NCBI GenBank assembly: GCA_934167495.1
Contig: CAKPKP010000026.1
Coordinates: forward strand, 1-7,988
Direction: 5' to 3'
DNA length: 7,988 nucleotides
Source: an uncultured Clostridia bacterium
Lineage (GTDB): Bacteria; Bacillota; Clostridia; TANB77; CAG-508
A model generated the notes under the pieces. That model had not been told where the DNA came from, ran no database searches, and worked only from the letters and a program-made list of their open reading frames with translations. The translations under genes and the position numbers were made by a program. Positions 6,582 through 7,988 of this stretch are shown piece by piece. Numbering within the stretch: the stretch's first letter is position 1; each line of letters begins with the position of its first letter.

Positions 6582-7988
6582 TTATTTATAATAATGTTCT
6601 GATGTCTTTAAGTGATCACAATGTTCTGTTTCAGGATGTGCTCCTCTGTTAGAATGTGTCCTATTTCCACAAATAGTACTTGTATCTACCATTCCATGTT
6701 GATCCCAAGTTCCTTTAATTGCTCCACAAACTGTACATATAACATTACCTGAACTTACTCCATCCTGAGATGTTGCTACTTTTCTATAACTAGTGGACTG
6801 ACATATATAATAAAGTGAACAATTTTTTCCATCACAATACCATATTGCATAAAGTGTTAAATCAGAATTTGTTGTATAACTACTTCCTGCTGAATAAGCA
6901 ACTGTATGTGATGAACTACTTGTTGCCCAACCTTTAAATATATATCCACTTGGAGCTGTAAAAGCATTACTTTGAATTATATAACCACTTCCATCTGACT
7001 TCTTTCCTGCAGTCATACTACCACTACCGCCATTGGCATCATATGTTATTGTATATGTTTTTTTCCATACAGCATACAAAGTAGTATTTGCATTAACACT
7101 AAATCTTTGACCTGATGAATATGTTGCTGTTGTTGCTGTACTACTCGTTGACCATCCTAAAAATTCATATCCTGATTTTGTAGGAATTGTACTACTTAAA
7201 GTTATATCATAACCATGACTTTTAGTCTGTTGACTTGGTGCTCCACTACCACCATTTGCATTATATGTTATTGTATATACTATTGAATTAAATCTTGCAA
7301 CTATACTATAGTTTTTTGATGGCATTTTGAAAGTATATGTAGCAGATGTTGATACTCTTGTAGCTCCTTCATACCATCCTAAGAAAGAATAACCGGTATT
7401 TGGAGTCGCATTTACTGTGCATGATTCATTTTCAAATTTCTTTCCACTATCTCCACTTACTGTTCCACCTGCTTGAGCTGTTCTGCTTAAAGTATAATCA
7501 TTTGCTATTATCTCTTCACTATATATTGTCTCATTTCCTGCGTTGTCTATTGCCTTTACATAAACTTTATATGTTCCTCCTGCAGTAATTGGAAAATTAT
7601 TTGTAGTTGAATAATTTTCTCCATCTATACTATACTCATATCTTAATATTCCAGATACATCTGTTGCACTTGCTGTTATATTTATATTCTTATTTTCAAA
7701 AGTAATATTTTTGCTTTCAATTGTTGGTCCTTCATTATCTACATTTTCAATTTTATATCTCTTTATTTGAAAACCGTTTGTACCATCAAAATATCTTGCT
7801 AGTATTGTTGTATTTTCTGTTACTTGAAAGCTAACTTGAATATCATTTTCTACATTAGTCCATTCTTCATCTGTTTCTTTTTTGTATTGTCTTTTAAAGC
7901 CATTTTCTTCATATTTTATTGTAACTTGAATTGGTCCTGTTTCTATTCCGTTTTTACTTCCTATTTCAGTTGTATTTCTTGGTGTTTT
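6582..7988 (-). CDS. Ig-like/InlB B-repeat surface protein with Cys/His-rich tail (5' end outside window)
   Basis: The frame is open from the window edge to the TAA at 6582, giving the last 468 residues of a larger protein. The Met at 7325 is internal, in the middle of a repeat. Modules in fragment numbering: about 1-82, an Ig/chitobiase-C-like module (GPIQVTIKYEENGFKRQYK...VTENTTILARYFD); 83-162, an Ig-like module with ITASATDVSGILRYEYSIDG and YVKAIDNAGNE; 163-233, a divergent B-repeat-like unit (GGTVSGDSGKKFENE...GYSFLGWYEG); 238-308 and 311-383, two InlB-type B-repeats (YTITYNANGG, GYEFLGWSTS, TLYAVW; TYDANGG, GYIFKGWATS, TLYAIW); 384-468, a tail with seven Cys and six His. Such repeats are usual in exported cell-surface or adhesin-like proteins. 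No LPXTG motif, C-terminal membrane span, SLH or cell-wall-binding repeat is seen at this end, so anchoring must lie upstream or the protein is released. Function unknown; ligand binding is only an inference. Confidence 0.88.
   Translation of the reverse strand, partial: KTPRNTTEIGSKNGIETGPIQVTIKYEENGFKRQYKKETDEEWTNVENDIQVSFQVTENTTILARYFDGTNGFQIKRYKIENVDNEGPTIESKNITFENKNINITASATDVSGILRYEYSIDGENYSTTNNFPITAGGTYKVYVKAIDNAGNETIYSEEIIANDYTLSRTAQAGGTVSGDSGKKFENESCTVNATPNTGYSFLGWYEGATRVSTSATYTFKMPSKNYSIVARFNSIVYTITYNANGGSGAPSQQTKSHGYDITLSSTIPTKSGYEFLGWSTSSTATTATYSSGQRFSVNANTTLYAVWKKTYTITYDANGGSGSMTAGKKSDGSGYIIQSNAFTAPSGYIFKGWATSSSSHTVAYSAGSSYTTNSDLTLYAIWYCDGKNCSLYYICQSTSYRKVATSQDGVSSGNVICTVCGAIKGTWDQHGMVDTSTICGNRTHSNRGAHPETEHCDHLKTSEHYYK
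6840..7277 (-). repeat. Two tandem InlB-type B-repeats within the coding sequence
   Basis: The two protein repeats are coded by 7277-7065 and 7058-6840. They share the frame Y-T-I-T-Y-[ND]-A-N-G-G-S-G, G-Y-x-F-x-G-W-[SA]-T-S and T-L-Y-A-[VI]-W. The similarity is also visible in the DNA: plus-strand 7021-7057 and 7243-7279 match at 33 of 37 bases, which suggests fairly recent duplication or gene conversion between the units. Confidence 0.85.

Noticed and set aside
6582..7325. Treating the repeat protein as a complete 247-residue gene starting at the Met at 7325.
   Set aside because: The frame stays open upstream to the window edge and encodes the matching first part of the repeat and two further modules; the Met is inside a B-repeat-like unit.

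Overview
The window is AT-rich and every supported gene lies on the minus strand. Tightly packed genes, strong AGGAG-type ribosome binding sites, TTG and GTG starts and an lspA–rluD-type pair point to a low-GC Firmicute, probably a Clostridia-type organism. The InlB/Listeria–Bacteroides-type repeats fit this. No species can be named from the sequence. There is no sign of an insertion sequence, phage, tRNA/rRNA or CRISPR array.

Layout in the direction of transcription (right to left). Positions 7988-6582 hold the C-terminal 468 residues of a large, probably surface-exposed or secreted protein whose start lies outside the window. It has Ig-like modules, a divergent glycine/aromatic repeat, two InlB-type B-repeats and an unusual Cys/His-rich tail. 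A rho-independent terminator (6558-6528) ends that unit. A well-formed SigA-type promoter (TTGTAA, 17 bp, TATAAT, 6519-6491) then starts a new seven-gene operon: a polytopic GT-C-like membrane protein (6464-4785), lspA (4783-4319), a WecG/TagA/CpsF-family glycosyltransferase (4309-3557), an RluD-type pseudouridine synthase (3554-2643), an RluB/RsuA-type pseudouridine synthase broken by a one-base frameshift (2632-1894), a three-S1-domain RNA-binding protein (1882-1082) and a winged-helix protein resembling the replication-relaxation family (1063-128). The operon ends in two closely spaced hairpins, the second followed by a U-tract (72-24).

The operon mixes two themes. The first three genes concern the envelope: a putative polyprenyl-sugar-dependent glycosyltransferase, lipoprotein signal peptidase and a lipid-linked glycan glycosyltransferase. 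The next three concern rRNA or RNA handling. The last gene is of uncertain function. Gaps are from 1 to 18 bases, so translational coupling is likely. No stretch over 300 bases lacks a gene.

The items most worth checking are the frameshift in the rluB-like gene, the Cys/His-rich tail of the repeat protein, the apparently degenerate nuclease-like domain in the operon's last gene and the atypical active-site positions in the TagA-like enzyme. I found no clearly new defence or mobile system in this window.
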